Part shown: positions 6,969 through 16,363 of the stretch, piece after piece
Layout of the letters: the number at the start of each line of letters is the position of its first letter
Numbering within the stretch: the stretch's first letter is position 1
Source: JBOFSQ01 sp051651625
GTDB taxonomy: Bacteria; Planctomycetota; Planctomycetia; Pirellulales; Thermoguttaceae
Length of the DNA stretch: 22,758 nt
Assembly: GCA_051651625.1 (NCBI GenBank)
Contig: JBOFSQ010000009.1
Span: 1-22,758, forward strand
Direction of reading: 5' to 3'
The notes under the pieces: generated by a model
The model's input: only the letters and a program-made list of their open reading frames with translations
Databases searched by the model: none
What the model was told of the DNA's origin: nothing
Program-made: the position numbers and the translations under genes

Positions 6969-8171
6969 TCAAAACGCCTGCGTTTGTCCGGGGATTGGGG
7001 ACGGATACGTTCCGTCGGCGAACGGTTTTGAATTGGGCGCGGCGTCCCACGCGAGCGACTTCGGGAAGATGTCGAGTGTGGAGTTCACGCAATCGTCCCA
7101 CGTCACGATCTTTCCGCAGTACGTCGCCATGCGACCGAGAATCGCGGTCGTTGTTGCGGTGACGGCGATGTCGCCAGTGTTAACAATGTCGCCGCGTCCG
7201 ATGGTGCCGAAGAGTGTGTCCATCTCGATTTGGTGGCCGTCGTGTTCGCGTTTCCAGCGGATCGGTTCTTTGCCGTCAATCGTGAGCACTGCGGTGCCGT
7301 GTCCTTCGATGTCGAGGCGTCCTTTGGTGCCGACTGCGTGTTCGCTGAACGAGTCCCAGCAGTTGTTGATCTGTCTGCACTGGCTATAACCGTGAACACC
7401 ATTCGGGTAGACGAACTCAACGAAGTGGTGGTCGAAAATCTCGCCGTATTCGGGGCCGAGTCGCGCTTGACGCCCGCCCATTCCGCTGGCGGAGACAGGG
7501 TGTTCGTCGCGCATCATCCAGTTCATTACGTCGATGTCGTGGACGTGTTGCTCGACGATCTGGTCGCCGCTGAGCCAGTTGAAGTAGTACCAATTTGTGA
7601 CTTGGTGCTCCATTTCGCTTTGGCCGTCGCGTCGCGGGCGCGTCCAGAGGACGCCCATATTGAAAAAGATTCGCGTGTAGAGAACATCGCCGATTGCGCC
7701 GTCGTGGAGCATTTTGATCGGCTCGATGTGTTTCGTTTCGTGACGCAAGTGGTGGCCGACGAGGAGCGACAGTTTTTTCTTCTTCGCGGATTGAACGGCG
7801 TCGTCAAAGATGCGTAGTCCGGGGATGTCGGTGGCGACAGGTTTTTCAGCAAACACATGTTTTCCAGCTGCGACCGACGCGGCGACGTGACGCGGACGAA
7901 ACCCCGGCGGTTCGCAGTGTAACACAACATCGACGTCTGTTTCGAGAAGACGCTGGCAACAATCGAGTCCTGAAAAGACCCTCGCTGGTGGCACGTCAAC
8001 TTTGTCTTCGCACTCGACCTTGAGTGCTTCAGCGGCACCTTTCGCCATCGGCGCGAAGGCGTCGGCGACGGCGATGAGTTTCACGTCGTTGTAACCGGCG
8101 TTGCGGAGTGCCATCACCGCCGCCCCACGCCCACGACCTCCACAACCAACAAGACCAACATTGAGCGTCAT
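6969..8171 (-). CDS. Gfo/Idh/MocA family NAD(P)-dependent oxidoreductase
   Basis: This 400-residue protein has an N-terminal Rossmann fold with the dinucleotide motif GLVGCGGRGRG at 6-16 and the family AEKPVATD signature at 108-115, where Lys110 is expected to be catalytic. The C-terminal half carries the substrate-domain motif EQHVHDIDVMNW around 207-218, with His211 and Asp212 likely acting in proton transfer. Planctomycetes encode many such enzymes, acting on sugars, inositols or glycosides; the substrate cannot be named. It has no Tat or Sec signal, unlike many planctomycete relatives, so a cytoplasmic location is likely. AAAGGAG lies about eight bases before the start, a strong ribosome binding site. 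Nearby galK could suggest sugar metabolism, but they are not clearly one operon. Confidence 0.95.
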   Translation of the reverse strand: MTLNVGLVGCGGRGRGAAVMALRNAGYNDVKLIAVADAFAPMAKGAAEALKVECEDKVDVPPARVFSGLDCCQRLLETDVDVVLHCEPPGFRPRHVAASVAAGKHVFAEKPVATDIPGLRIFDDAVQSAKKKKLSLLVGHHLRHETKHIEPIKMLHDGAIGDVLYTRIFFNMGVLWTRPRRDGQSEMEHQVTNWYYFNWLSGDQIVEQHVHDIDVMNWMMRDEHPVSASGMGGRQARLGPEYGEIFDHHFVEFVYPNGVHGYSQCRQINNCWDSFSEHAVGTKGRLDIEGHGTAVLTIDGKEPIRWKREHDGHQIEMDTLFGTIGRGDIVNTGDIAVTATTTAILGRMATYCGKIVTWDDCVNSTLDIFPKSLAWDAAPNSKPFADGTYPSPIPGQTQAF

Positions 8172-8221
8172 ACGATTTTCTCCTTTGGGTTATCAGTGGT
8201 TAGATCAGGTGTTAAACTTCA

Positions 8222-8234
8222 GTAACCGTTCACG
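8222..8234 (+). repeat. TAACCGTTCACGG intergenic motif
   Basis: The 15-mer AGTAACCGTTCACGG at 8220-8234 is found again exactly at 20119-20133. A one-mismatch version of the 13-mer is at 5331-5343 and an inverted version at 20271-20284. All are intergenic and close to structured repeats. Function is unknown. Confidence 0.5.
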
Positions 8235-8286
8235 GAATTGAAAGGGTTGGCATTGGGCGTATTTGCCACGACGGGGCAAAAAATCT

Positions 8287-8386
8287 GGTTCGGCATAGCC
8301 GAACCCTCCTGTTATCAACGCCGTAGGCGTCTGGAGGGTTCGGCTATGCCGAACCGACTGCGAGTGCAAGTGTTTCCGCACAGGTC
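8287..8386 (-). repeat. Nested inverted repeat, copy 2
   Basis: Two perfect 23-bp arms lie at 8287-8309 and 8333-8355 (arm start GGTTCGGCATAGCCGAACCC). They enclose a smaller hairpin ACGCC-GTA-GGCGT. The flank at 8356-8386, read on the minus strand, matches that of copy 1 (GAC.TGT.CGGAAAC, then TTGCACTC). It lies about 40 bases after the secDF stop with the flank nearer secDF, so it may act as its terminator. The rest of the gap 8172-8426 contains no gene. Confidence 0.85.
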
Positions 8387-8426
8387 AAATGTATGCAGTC
8401 ATGCTACTAATCGTGGACGGTTACGT

Positions 8427-11400
8427 CTACTTCTTCTCCAACCCCACCAGTGCGTAGAGGAGTGCGGAGGCGATGTAGATTGTGCTGTACGTCCCCGCGA
8501 CGACGCCGACGATAAGGGCGAATGCGAACGTATGAATCCCCTGACCTCCCCAAATGTAGAGGATCACTACCACGAAGAGAGTCGTCATCGCCGTGAGGAT
8601 CGTTCGTGAGAGCGTTTGGTTCACAGCGTCGTTGATCATACCGCGAGTGAGGAATTGTGCCTTCCCCTTGATCTCGCGGATACGGTCGAAGATGATGATC
8701 GTGTCGTTGAGCGAGTAACCGATGATCGTCAAAAATGCCGCGACGACCGCAAGCCCAATCTTGAACTCGTCCACGAGGAGGAAGCCAAAATATGGTGCGA
8801 CCCACGCACTCAAAGCGATGAGGCCAAGAACGACAAGAACGTCGTGTACCAGCGCAATCGCCGCCGCAATACCGTAGATCAACTTCTGGAACCGAAGCCA
8901 GATGTACAAGACGATGCAGACCAAACTTCCAAGGAGCGCAATCGTCGCCGAGACCCGCGCGTGACTTGCAACTTGTCCACCAATCGTCGTCGATGTTGGG
9001 AAGTACGGATTCGTTACGACCGACGCTTCCATCGCCTTCAGTACCGGTTCGACCGACGCCGCTGTCGTGTGCGCAGTCAGACGCCAATCTGAATATGGAT
9101 TGCGGTCGCCGTCCGTGAACCCGCCTTCACGAGTTACGCTGTAGGCAAAGTCGCTTGATAGCGTTTTATCGGCGACAAGCCGCTGAACCTCCGCGTGGAA
9201 GAGCGAGTCGATGGCGGCGTGATTCATCCCCGGCTCAACCGTGATGTTGTAGACCACTTCACCGCTCGACACACCATCTGTCACCGGCTCGATTGCGAAG
9301 ACGCGATAAAGCAGCTTCGGCCCAAACGCCGTCTTGAGTTTCTCGATCACCGTGCGGAGGTAGTCTTCGGGCGTCACCGTCAGCGACGCCGGAATCGACG
9401 TGTTGATAATGAAGTGTGTGTTCTGTCCGAGCGTCTGGCCGGTCTCACGCGACTCATCTTTCATCGTCGCCGCTTCCATCTTGATATTGCTAACGGCGAG
9501 GTCGGGGAGGTCTTTCGAGAGCGACTTACGAATCTCGTCTATCGACTGCGGCTGCGTGAAAATCACTTCCACCGAGACGCCGCCGACGAAGTCGATGTCG
9601 AGAATCCCTTTTCCACGTCCGACAACCGCAACCAAACCGATCAAGATCACGGTCAGCGACGCTGCGTAACAGACGTACCGCGCGCTGAGGAAGTCGATGT
9701 TGGGACGCTTGAGAAGCTGGAACATCGGGAGTGTACGAATCAGCCGCATTCTTTCACAGACTTCAAGAATCGTCCGCGAACAGTATATTGCTGTGAACAT
9801 ACTGAAGACGACGCCCAAGATGAGTGTCACGGCGAAACCCTTCACCTGTTCCGTCCCGACGGCATAGAGGATAACGCCGGTGATGATCGTCGTGAGGTTG
9901 GAGTCAACGATGGCGGTGGTCGCACGCGAGAAGGCGTTGCGAATCGCCATCCGCAGCGACGCCCCGCCCGAAAGTTCTTCGCGGAGTCGTTCAAAAATTA
10001 GGATGTTTGCGTCAACCGCCATACCGACCGTTAGCACAAGCCCCGCCAGCCCCGGAAGCGTAAACGCCGCACGCACCGCCAGCATCACCGCCAGTATCAT
10101 AGCGAGGTTCAAAACGACGCAAAAGCAGGCGAGTACGCCGAGCCATCTGTAGTACAATATCATAAACGCAAGCACCGTCAGACCGGCGGCGGTGAGCGCG
10201 ATTTGTCCTTTGCGGATCGTGTCGTCGCCGAGCGTCGCCCCCATCAGTTGGCGACTCACCGGCTCCTTACTTAACTCGGCGGGTAAACCGCCAGCGTTGA
10301 GTACGTCAATCAAGTCTTTGATGTCTTGGTCGAGTTTGACAATTTCTTCTTGCGTGTTGCGGCGACCGAAAGTAATCTGTCCGCTGTCGCTGATTGTGCT
10401 CTGGATTCGCGGCGCGGAATAGAGCGAGTCGTTGAGAATAATTCCGAGTTGTCGGTAGAGCGATTTCTGAACGGGGTCGGGAAGGTTCCTTCCGGTCAGG
10501 ACGCTGAACTTGTGAGCACCGAGCGTGTTGAATCCGAAACGGACAATCGGTTGTCCTTGGTCGAAGTCGCGCTGCACGCCGCCCGGACGCAGAAACTCGC
10601 CCGTCACGTCGCAGCCGTCGTTGTAGAGGACGAGAACTTCGAGTTGCCCACGACGTTCGCGTTTGTAGAGATTGGCGTTGGAGTCGAACTCTGCGCGTTC
10701 TTTCTGCGGAACGGGCGTCCACTCGGCGAGGAGTCGCCCATCGCTGCCGCGGACTTGTCGCCCCGTCTCTTTCATTGCCAGATCGACTATCGGTTGATCT
10801 TGCGGATAGAGTTGCGATGCGAGAATACGAAACGTGAGCGCGCCGGACTCGCTGATGACTCGTTCGATTCGTGCGACTTCAGATTCTTCCGCTTCGGGGA
10901 TGACGACCTTGATTTGGTTTTCGCCGAGTTTTGTGATCGAGATTTCTTTGACGCCGCCCGGATTGACGCGGCGACCAATCGCCTGTGCGAGGGCGTCCAT
11001 ATCGACTTTCCCTTGCTGTCCTTGGGCGGGTGTAACGTCGTAGACGAGCACGACGCCGCCACGGAGGTCGATACCGAGGGCCATTCGATTCCAGCCGAGA
11101 TAGACGGCGGCGAAACTCCCGAAGAAACACAAAAAGACGACAAAGAGACGGAACGAATAGTCTGGCAGGCGTGCGGCGCGCGAGAACCAGTTCGCCAGAA
11201 ACATCGAGATTATGATGACCAGTGCAAACGCAGCGATTGTGATACGGCCATCGTTGCGCCAGTTTTTGGGCGGCGCGGGAGTTTCATCTTCGCCGGCTGG
11301 CGTCGCTTCCACCTCTGGTATTGAAACAGTGGGCACCGCAACTTGCGGAGTTGCAACCGGTGGAGTTACAACTGGTGGAACTGCAACAGGCACCACTGCG

Positions 11401-11675
11401 GCGGGTACCGCTGCAACAGGTACCACTGCGGCGGGCGTTGCAACTGGTGCGGGCGCCGGTGGGAGTTCTGGGAGTGGCGGAAGTTCTGGTGCGGGGGTGG
11501 CGACTTCGGTCGCTTCCTGCGTGACCTCCGCTGCGTTCGGAGACTCTGTTACGTTCGGAGACTCTGCTGCGGTCGGCGAGTCTGGCGCGGCGGCGTCTTG
11601 GGCCAGTGCGGTGAATGTAGCCAGTGTGGCACAGAGAGCGAGCAGCGAGACCATTCGCGTCATTCGGTAGTTCAT
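8427..11675 (-). CDS. secDF: Fused protein translocase subunit SecDF with long N-terminal extension
   Basis: This 1082-residue inner-membrane protein combines SecD and SecF, which use the proton gradient to help SecYEG complete protein export. SecD part: IDLRGG at 202-207, a large extracytoplasmic domain at about 205-485, then membrane segments including GMAVDANILIFERLREEL at 551-568. SecF part: DIDFVGG at 693-699, an extracytoplasmic domain to about 905, and GYSLNDTIIIFDRIRE at 986-1001. Unusually, a signal-peptide-like segment (8-26) and about 110 residues rich in Ala, Pro and Val (27-137) precede the first normal membrane helices (145-163 and 175-194). The start at 11675 is chosen because the signal segment begins there; the frame extends to 11846 with non-conserved sequence. 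No yajC is adjacent. A promoter-like sequence lies about 105 bases upstream. Confidence 0.96.
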   Translation of the reverse strand: MNYRMTRMVSLLALCATLATFTALAQDAAAPDSPTAAESPNVTESPNAAEVTQEATEVATPAPELPPLPELPPAPAPVATPAAVVPVAAVPAAVVPVAVPPVVTPPVATPQVAVPTVSIPEVEATPAGEDETPAPPKNWRNDGRITIAAFALVIIISMFLANWFSRAARLPDYSFRLFVVFLCFFGSFAAVYLGWNRMALGIDLRGGVVLVYDVTPAQGQQGKVDMDALAQAIGRRVNPGGVKEISITKLGENQIKVVIPEAEESEVARIERVISESGALTFRILASQLYPQDQPIVDLAMKETGRQVRGSDGRLLAEWTPVPQKERAEFDSNANLYKRERRGQLEVLVLYNDGCDVTGEFLRPGGVQRDFDQGQPIVRFGFNTLGAHKFSVLTGRNLPDPVQKSLYRQLGIILNDSLYSAPRIQSTISDSGQITFGRRNTQEEIVKLDQDIKDLIDVLNAGGLPAELSKEPVSRQLMGATLGDDTIRKGQIALTAAGLTVLAFMILYYRWLGVLACFCVVLNLAMILAVMLAVRAAFTLPGLAGLVLTVGMAVDANILIFERLREELSGGASLRMAIRNAFSRATTAIVDSNLTTIITGVILYAVGTEQVKGFAVTLILGVVFSMFTAIYCSRTILEVCERMRLIRTLPMFQLLKRPNIDFLSARYVCYAASLTVILIGLVAVVGRGKGILDIDFVGGVSVEVIFTQPQSIDEIRKSLSKDLPDLAVSNIKMEAATMKDESRETGQTLGQNTHFIINTSIPASLTVTPEDYLRTVIEKLKTAFGPKLLYRVFAIEPVTDGVSSGEVVYNITVEPGMNHAAIDSLFHAEVQRLVADKTLSSDFAYSVTREGGFTDGDRNPYSDWRLTAHTTAASVEPVLKAMEASVVTNPYFPTSTTIGGQVASHARVSATIALLGSLVCIVLYIWLRFQKLIYGIAAAIALVHDVLVVLGLIALSAWVAPYFGFLLVDEFKIGLAVVAAFLTIIGYSLNDTIIIFDRIREIKGKAQFLTRGMINDAVNQTLSRTILTAMTTLFVVVILYIWGGQGIHTFAFALIVGVVAGTYSTIYIASALLYALVGLEKK

Positions 11676-11785
11676 AAAATCTTGTCCCTGATCGATGAGT
11701 TTGTCTTGAGGAAACGTGATTGTCTTTGCACACGAACGCCCTCCGTGCAACAGTCGCCGGCGGCGCGCAAAGAAACAGGACGGGA

Positions 11786-11813
11786 AGTATAACGGCAAAA
11801 CCATACGCGACAA
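11786..11813 (-). promoter_or_regulatory. Putative promoter for secDF
   Basis: On the minus strand TTGTCG (11813-11808) and TATACT (11791-11786) are 16 bases apart, giving a leader of about 105 nt. It lies in the 278-base divergent region shared with the ankyrin gene. This is a consensus match only. Confidence 0.45.
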
Positions 11814-11874
11814 GTCCCGCGCATAGACAATGCGGACGGCTTTCACGTTTCCCTATCATGTTGGGCCGAAAACG

Positions 11875-11883
11875 TGGTATAAT
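11875..11883 (+). promoter_or_regulatory. Extended -10 promoter for the ankyrin gene
   Basis: TGGTATAAT is a perfect extended -10 element (TGN then TATAAT). No good -35 is present at the normal distance, which is acceptable for extended -10 promoters. The predicted leader is about 64 nt and ends with AAAGGAG at 11941-11947. Confidence 0.55.
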
Positions 11884-11953
11884 TTCTGTCGTTGCTGGAT
11901 GTGTTCAATTTCGTGAACATTCGCAAAAAATCGTAATCACAAAGGAGTTTATC

Positions 11954-14182
11954 GTGTCACCTTGGACATCACTTCATTCGGCGGTACGGTCGGGAGATGT
12001 TGCGGAGTTGCGGGAGCTGGTCGAGACGGGGGCCGACCTCGAAGCGACAACCAAACTCGGCTGGACGCCACTCCACTTCGCCGCCAAGCACGCCAACCTC
12101 GACTGCTGCCAAACTCTAATCGACGCTGGCGCATCAATGATGGCGCGTACACAAATGCGAGGCTGGACGCCTTGTCACATCGCCGCGCTCGAAGGACACA
12201 CCGCAATTGTCGCCCTGTGCATCGAACACGGATTCGATCAAAACACCGTCACACCTGAAGGTTGGACCCCGCTACACGCCGCCGTCGAACACGCCCACGT
12301 CGAAACTGTGCGATTTCTTCTACAGAACGGTGCCAACCCAAATCTTGCCAAACGTCAACACACTGCGACGTTTCCACTCCATTCAGCGGCGCGAAATGGA
12401 CGGCGAGATATTGTAAAGCTCCTGATTCAGTACGGAGCCGAAATCAATGTCTACAACAAACGCGGCAAAACTCCACGCGACCTCGCTGATGCAAACGGTT
12501 TTCAGCACCTGCTCCCACTGTTCGATAACGCACAACCAGCCGAAGAACGCGACCAAGCAATCACACGCGACGAAGTCAATCGGCAAGTATCGCAAGGAAA
12601 TCTCGCTTGGGTACAACGGTGGTATCCAAACGGCGGTGACTCCAAAGTTGACGCCGCTTATGTGCTATTCATCGCGTCACTGAGCGACCAGATTGACATC
12701 GTGCGTTATCTTCTCGAATCCGGTGTAAATCCAAACCCGCGGTCAAATGCCCCACTGTATTTCTTGCTGACGTGCAAACGTTTTGAGCGTCACGACATAA
12801 TGACGCTCCTCATCCAGCACGGTGCCGACCCAAATCTGCGTGATGCTGAAGGATTGACGGCGTGTGAGCGTTGGGAACAGCGTGAAATCTCTCCGATTCC
12901 GCTTGAACTGCTCGAACTTTTGGTGTCGCGTGGCGTACAGCTCCCGCCAAAACACTTGAAAACTGCACCGCTACGTTGGGCGGTGAAAACGCAAAACCAC
13001 GCGCAGGCAGAAGCCTTGCTCAAAGATGGAGCCGATCCGAACGCGACATTTGCATTTGACAACGAGCTTCCACTCTATGTCGCAATCAAAAACGACGACG
13101 TAGCGATGGTGCGACTCCTCCTTCAATACGGCGCGCGTTGCAACAAAAAAGTGTTAGACAAAAGTTCTGCGATGATTCACGAAGCCGCAGACAGAGGAAA
13201 TTTGGAAATCGTCAAGATGTTGGTCGAATCTGGTGCGCCGGTCAACGGCACGATTGATGGTTACTCTCCACTCCACGCCGCTGCAAGTGAAGGTCATACT
13301 GTCGTTGTCGATTACCTGATCGAACAAGGTGCTAGCGTAGCGGCACGCCCGAACTCGGTTTTGGGCAGGCCGACGGGTACGACATCAGCCCCGATTTTTG
13401 ACGCAATCCGAAGCCGCAACTCCGAACTAATTCAAGTGCTGATCGACAAAGGTGCCGACCTATTTGTCGTCGATCAATGTCGTGAGACATTGCTTCACCG
13501 TGCGGTTGAACATGGTCTCACTGATTGGGTGAAGTTTTTCATTGATCGTGGTCTCGATATTGAAGCCAAAAATCGGTTTGGTTATACGCCGCTTCAGATT
13601 GCGGCGTGTCATAGGCACGACGACATCGCGCGTTTTCTTTTGGAGCGTGGTGCATCGACGACACCACCAGCAACCGTTTCGTCGTTCATCTACGCCATTA
13701 TGCTTCACCGCAACGATTTGTTGGAAGAGGCGTTGCGGTGTAACCCGCTTGAAGCGTCTCGACCTTCCGAGGCGCACGATTCAAACCTCTGGAATAAAAC
13801 GCCGCTCGTCATTGCATTGGAGCACGGCAACGAGTCGGCAGTTGAGTTGTTGCTTGCGTATGGGGCGTCGATTACTGGGGCGAAGATATCGGCGTACCAA
13901 GAAGGAGCTTGGGGTGATTCGGCTTTGACTTACGTTTGTCGCATGGGAATGAAGGGCATGCTTGAACGTTTTCTTCGTGAGAAAATCAACGTCAACGCGA
14001 AGGCGAGTGTTTTACCAGCTCTTCACGCTGCTGCGAACACGGAGATCGCAGAGCTTCTCTTGTCGCACGGAGCCAATCCGTATTTGCGTTCAAACGAACA
14101 CAAGACAGCCTTGGAATGCCAATCACACAACAACGCCCCCGTCGCCGCTCTTCTCCGAGAAGTGATGATGCGAGAACCGTAA
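11954..14182 (+). CDS. Large ankyrin-repeat protein
   Basis: This 742-residue protein is almost entirely ankyrin repeats. I count about 17, with consensus G(W/Y)TPLHAA near each start and LL..GA.(P/V)N at each end, beginning at residue 5 and running to about 735. The clearest are at 36-165 (four to five near-perfect units) and in the middle around 450-500. Repeats near 190-260 and 590-640 are degenerate. There is no signal peptide, membrane segment or enzymatic domain, so it is likely a cytoplasmic protein-protein interaction scaffold; the partner is unknown. GTG at 11954 is preferred because AAAGGAG lies six bases upstream and the repeats begin immediately after; the frame runs back to 11720 through the promoter region. 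The ECF sigma fusion follows 129 bases downstream on the same strand, so a functional link is possible but unproven. Confidence 0.9.
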   Translation: MSPWTSLHSAVRSGDVAELRELVETGADLEATTKLGWTPLHFAAKHANLDCCQTLIDAGASMMARTQMRGWTPCHIAALEGHTAIVALCIEHGFDQNTVTPEGWTPLHAAVEHAHVETVRFLLQNGANPNLAKRQHTATFPLHSAARNGRRDIVKLLIQYGAEINVYNKRGKTPRDLADANGFQHLLPLFDNAQPAEERDQAITRDEVNRQVSQGNLAWVQRWYPNGGDSKVDAAYVLFIASLSDQIDIVRYLLESGVNPNPRSNAPLYFLLTCKRFERHDIMTLLIQHGADPNLRDAEGLTACERWEQREISPIPLELLELLVSRGVQLPPKHLKTAPLRWAVKTQNHAQAEALLKDGADPNATFAFDNELPLYVAIKNDDVAMVRLLLQYGARCNKKVLDKSSAMIHEAADRGNLEIVKMLVESGAPVNGTIDGYSPLHAAASEGHTVVVDYLIEQGASVAARPNSVLGRPTGTTSAPIFDAIRSRNSELIQVLIDKGADLFVVDQCRETLLHRAVEHGLTDWVKFFIDRGLDIEAKNRFGYTPLQIAACHRHDDIARFLLERGASTTPPATVSSFIYAIMLHRNDLLEEALRCNPLEASRPSEAHDSNLWNKTPLVIALEHGNESAVELLLAYGASITGAKISAYQEGAWGDSALTYVCRMGMKGMLERFLREKINVNAKASVLPALHAAANTEIAELLLSHGANPYLRSNEHKTALECQSHNNAPVAALLREVMMREP

Positions 14183-14311
14183 GGCATGTTGACACGGGTG
14201 TAGTAAAACTTCCTGCAAGAAAACGGCTGAATACTTGTCACGTTGTTGCCGAAATCGGTCTCTCTCTTTCGGGCGGTTACGATTGTTTGGCATTCCAACG
14301 GAAATATCAGC

Positions 14312-16363
14312 ATGAGTATGACGATTGACAGTTTGGCGGCGGCGGTGGGACAGGCACGCGGCGGTGATGCCGAGGCGTTTGGCACGATTGTCCGGCAGTA
14401 TCAGTCGCTAGTCAGCGGCGTTCTTTTCAGTGCTACGGGTGACTTCCATCAATCGGAAGACTTGACGCAGGAAACATTTCTGATCGCGTGGCGGAAGCTC
14501 GACGAGCTGCGAAACCACGAGAGCATCGCCGCGTGGCTCTGTACGATAGCACGGAATCTGGTAAACCACGCCCACCGCAAACCAACAATACTAGCGCAGC
14601 CAACGAGCGAACAGAACACGGAAAGTCAATCGTTTCTCTCGCCCGAAGCATCTCCCGACACCGAGATTTTGCGAAGAGAACAGAGTGATTTGGTGTGGGC
14701 GGCGATAGGCGACTTGGATGAGAAATACCGCGAAACGCTCGTCCTTTATTATCGCACCGGACAATCAGTGCGCGAAATCGCCACGGCGCAGCACCTGACC
14801 GAAGAAGCGGTTCGACAGCGATTGGCACGCGCCCGCAAATCACTCAAGTCGAAGATCGAGGAAATGATTGGCGACGTGCTAACCGAAACAACGCCGGGAG
14901 ACGCCTTCACGTTGAGTGTCGTTGCGGCGATTACGGGCGGAATGTTGGTAACGACGACGCAAACAGTTCTCGCGGCAACGAGCGGAGCGACAGCGGCAAC
15001 TGTCGGTACTACGGCAGGAACCAGCACGGCAGCAACGGGAAAAGTCACCGGTCTTGCGATGTTTTGGGCAACTCTTGGTCCCGCCGCTTATTGTCTGTGG
15101 GTGTTCTCGTTCGCCTTTATTGTACACTGGATTATCGTTCGCAATGCGCCGACACTGCGCGCGAGGCGGTATCGGGTCTACTCCATTTTTTGGGGAGTCC
15201 AGTTCTTCTGGATTTTCTACATCGTCTGGGGCGGTGTAATAATCGCGGCTCAAGTCGCCTTCTCTCGACTCGCGTCTCTCGCCGGATTTTCGATTGGTGT
15301 ATCACCGATGACGGTTTTGGTGCCGTTCATGATTGTGATAATGTGTGTTGTTTTGCCGTTTTTCGCACGTTATCATCGACGGTGCAAGATGATAGTCGAA
15401 AACGATCTTGGTCTTGCCGAGCATCCGGTGGCATCGTTGACGTACACTTATCGAGAGGTTGAACGATGTTTTCACCGCGCATTGATCGTGAATGCGTTGC
15501 TGCTGGAAACGCTGCTCGGAGTGGCGTTGATTCTCCCACTTCTGGATGGTTCGAGCGGATTGGTTCCGGTACTCGGAACGCTCGCGGTCGGTGCGGGACT
15601 CGGACTTTTCCTCTACGGCTTTTATCGTTTCGGTTTGGTTCTACTCGAACTGTGTCGTTCGCACGAATCATTGAAGACCGCTCCGCCGCTGGTTGACAAA
15701 CCGTTTGAGACCGCTCTTGGGCGAAGCGGAGTTGCTCCCGGTGCGATGAATGCCAAAGAGAAAAATCGCCAACGCTGGTTGATTGCGTGGTTTTGGTGTG
15801 GAATTACCGTCGGTACGGTTTGGTATGCCTCGCTGCTTGATTGGTCGATTCAGCCAGTTCTGACTGGCGTGTTGACTGCTGCACTGTTGATCGGGATGGG
15901 GTTGCCGTGGTTGTTATCACGCTTCGTGTTGTCGCAGAGAAATCGCACGCTTATTGCCAGCGTGTTCGGCTTCACTGACGCGGCGATAGCTCTCACGCTG
16001 GAGAGCGTTCAGTGCGGCGGTTTTTCGTTGGTGCTTTTTTGGCAGAAGGTGTCGGCGAAAGGTCCCGACAATATGGTTCACGTCGTCATTTTGATGTTGG
16101 CGTTATCCTTCATCGGCGTAGGAATCACCAGCGCGTTTCAGTGGTGGCGTTCCGGGCGGCGCGAAAACTTGCGAAAAGAAACCGATTACATCGAACGAAT
16201 GCACGCAGCAATCGCGCACTACAAACCGGAAGAACAGATTCTTGACGAGTCACCGACTCCTAAAACGCATCCGCTTCCGAAACGCTGGGTTTACGGTCTC
16301 GGTATTTATGGTGCCGTTGTTATCGTGATTTTCTGCATCGCCGCGCTGACAGTAGCCCCGTAA
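14312..16363 (+). CDS. ECF sigma factor fused to a multi-pass membrane domain
   Basis: This 683-residue protein joins an ECF-type sigma factor to a large membrane region. Sigma region 2 covers about 21-89 (SEDLTQETFLIAWRKL, then WLCTIARNLVNHAHR) and region 4 about 126-183 (helix-turn-helix QSVREIATAQHLTEEAVRQR). After TTPGDAFTLSVVAA at 193-205 come roughly nine to ten predicted membrane segments (about 198-222, 250-276, 292-318, 332-352, 390-411, 416-446, 488-508, 517-538, 588-606 and 657-680). The tail could hold the sigma factor at the membrane or act as a built-in anti-sigma or sensor (inference). ATG at 14312 begins just before region 2; the frame opens at 14243 without a better start. 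No separate anti-sigma gene is adjacent. The ankyrin gene lies directly upstream on the same strand. Confidence 0.88.
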   Translation: MSMTIDSLAAAVGQARGGDAEAFGTIVRQYQSLVSGVLFSATGDFHQSEDLTQETFLIAWRKLDELRNHESIAAWLCTIARNLVNHAHRKPTILAQPTSEQNTESQSFLSPEASPDTEILRREQSDLVWAAIGDLDEKYRETLVLYYRTGQSVREIATAQHLTEEAVRQRLARARKSLKSKIEEMIGDVLTETTPGDAFTLSVVAAITGGMLVTTTQTVLAATSGATAATVGTTAGTSTAATGKVTGLAMFWATLGPAAYCLWVFSFAFIVHWIIVRNAPTLRARRYRVYSIFWGVQFFWIFYIVWGGVIIAAQVAFSRLASLAGFSIGVSPMTVLVPFMIVIMCVVLPFFARYHRRCKMIVENDLGLAEHPVASLTYTYREVERCFHRALIVNALLLETLLGVALILPLLDGSSGLVPVLGTLAVGAGLGLFLYGFYRFGLVLLELCRSHESLKTAPPLVDKPFETALGRSGVAPGAMNAKEKNRQRWLIAWFWCGITVGTVWYASLLDWSIQPVLTGVLTAALLIGMGLPWLLSRFVLSQRNRTLIASVFGFTDAAIALTLESVQCGGFSLVLFWQKVSAKGPDNMVHVVILMLALSFIGVGITSAFQWWRSGRRENLRKETDYIERMHAAIAHYKPEEQILDESPTPKTHPLPKRWVYGLGIYGAVVIVIFCIAALTVAP

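Noticed and set aside
14189..14194. TTGACA upstream of the sigma fusion
   Set aside because: No -10 sequence lies at 15-19 bases; a single hexamer is not enough.
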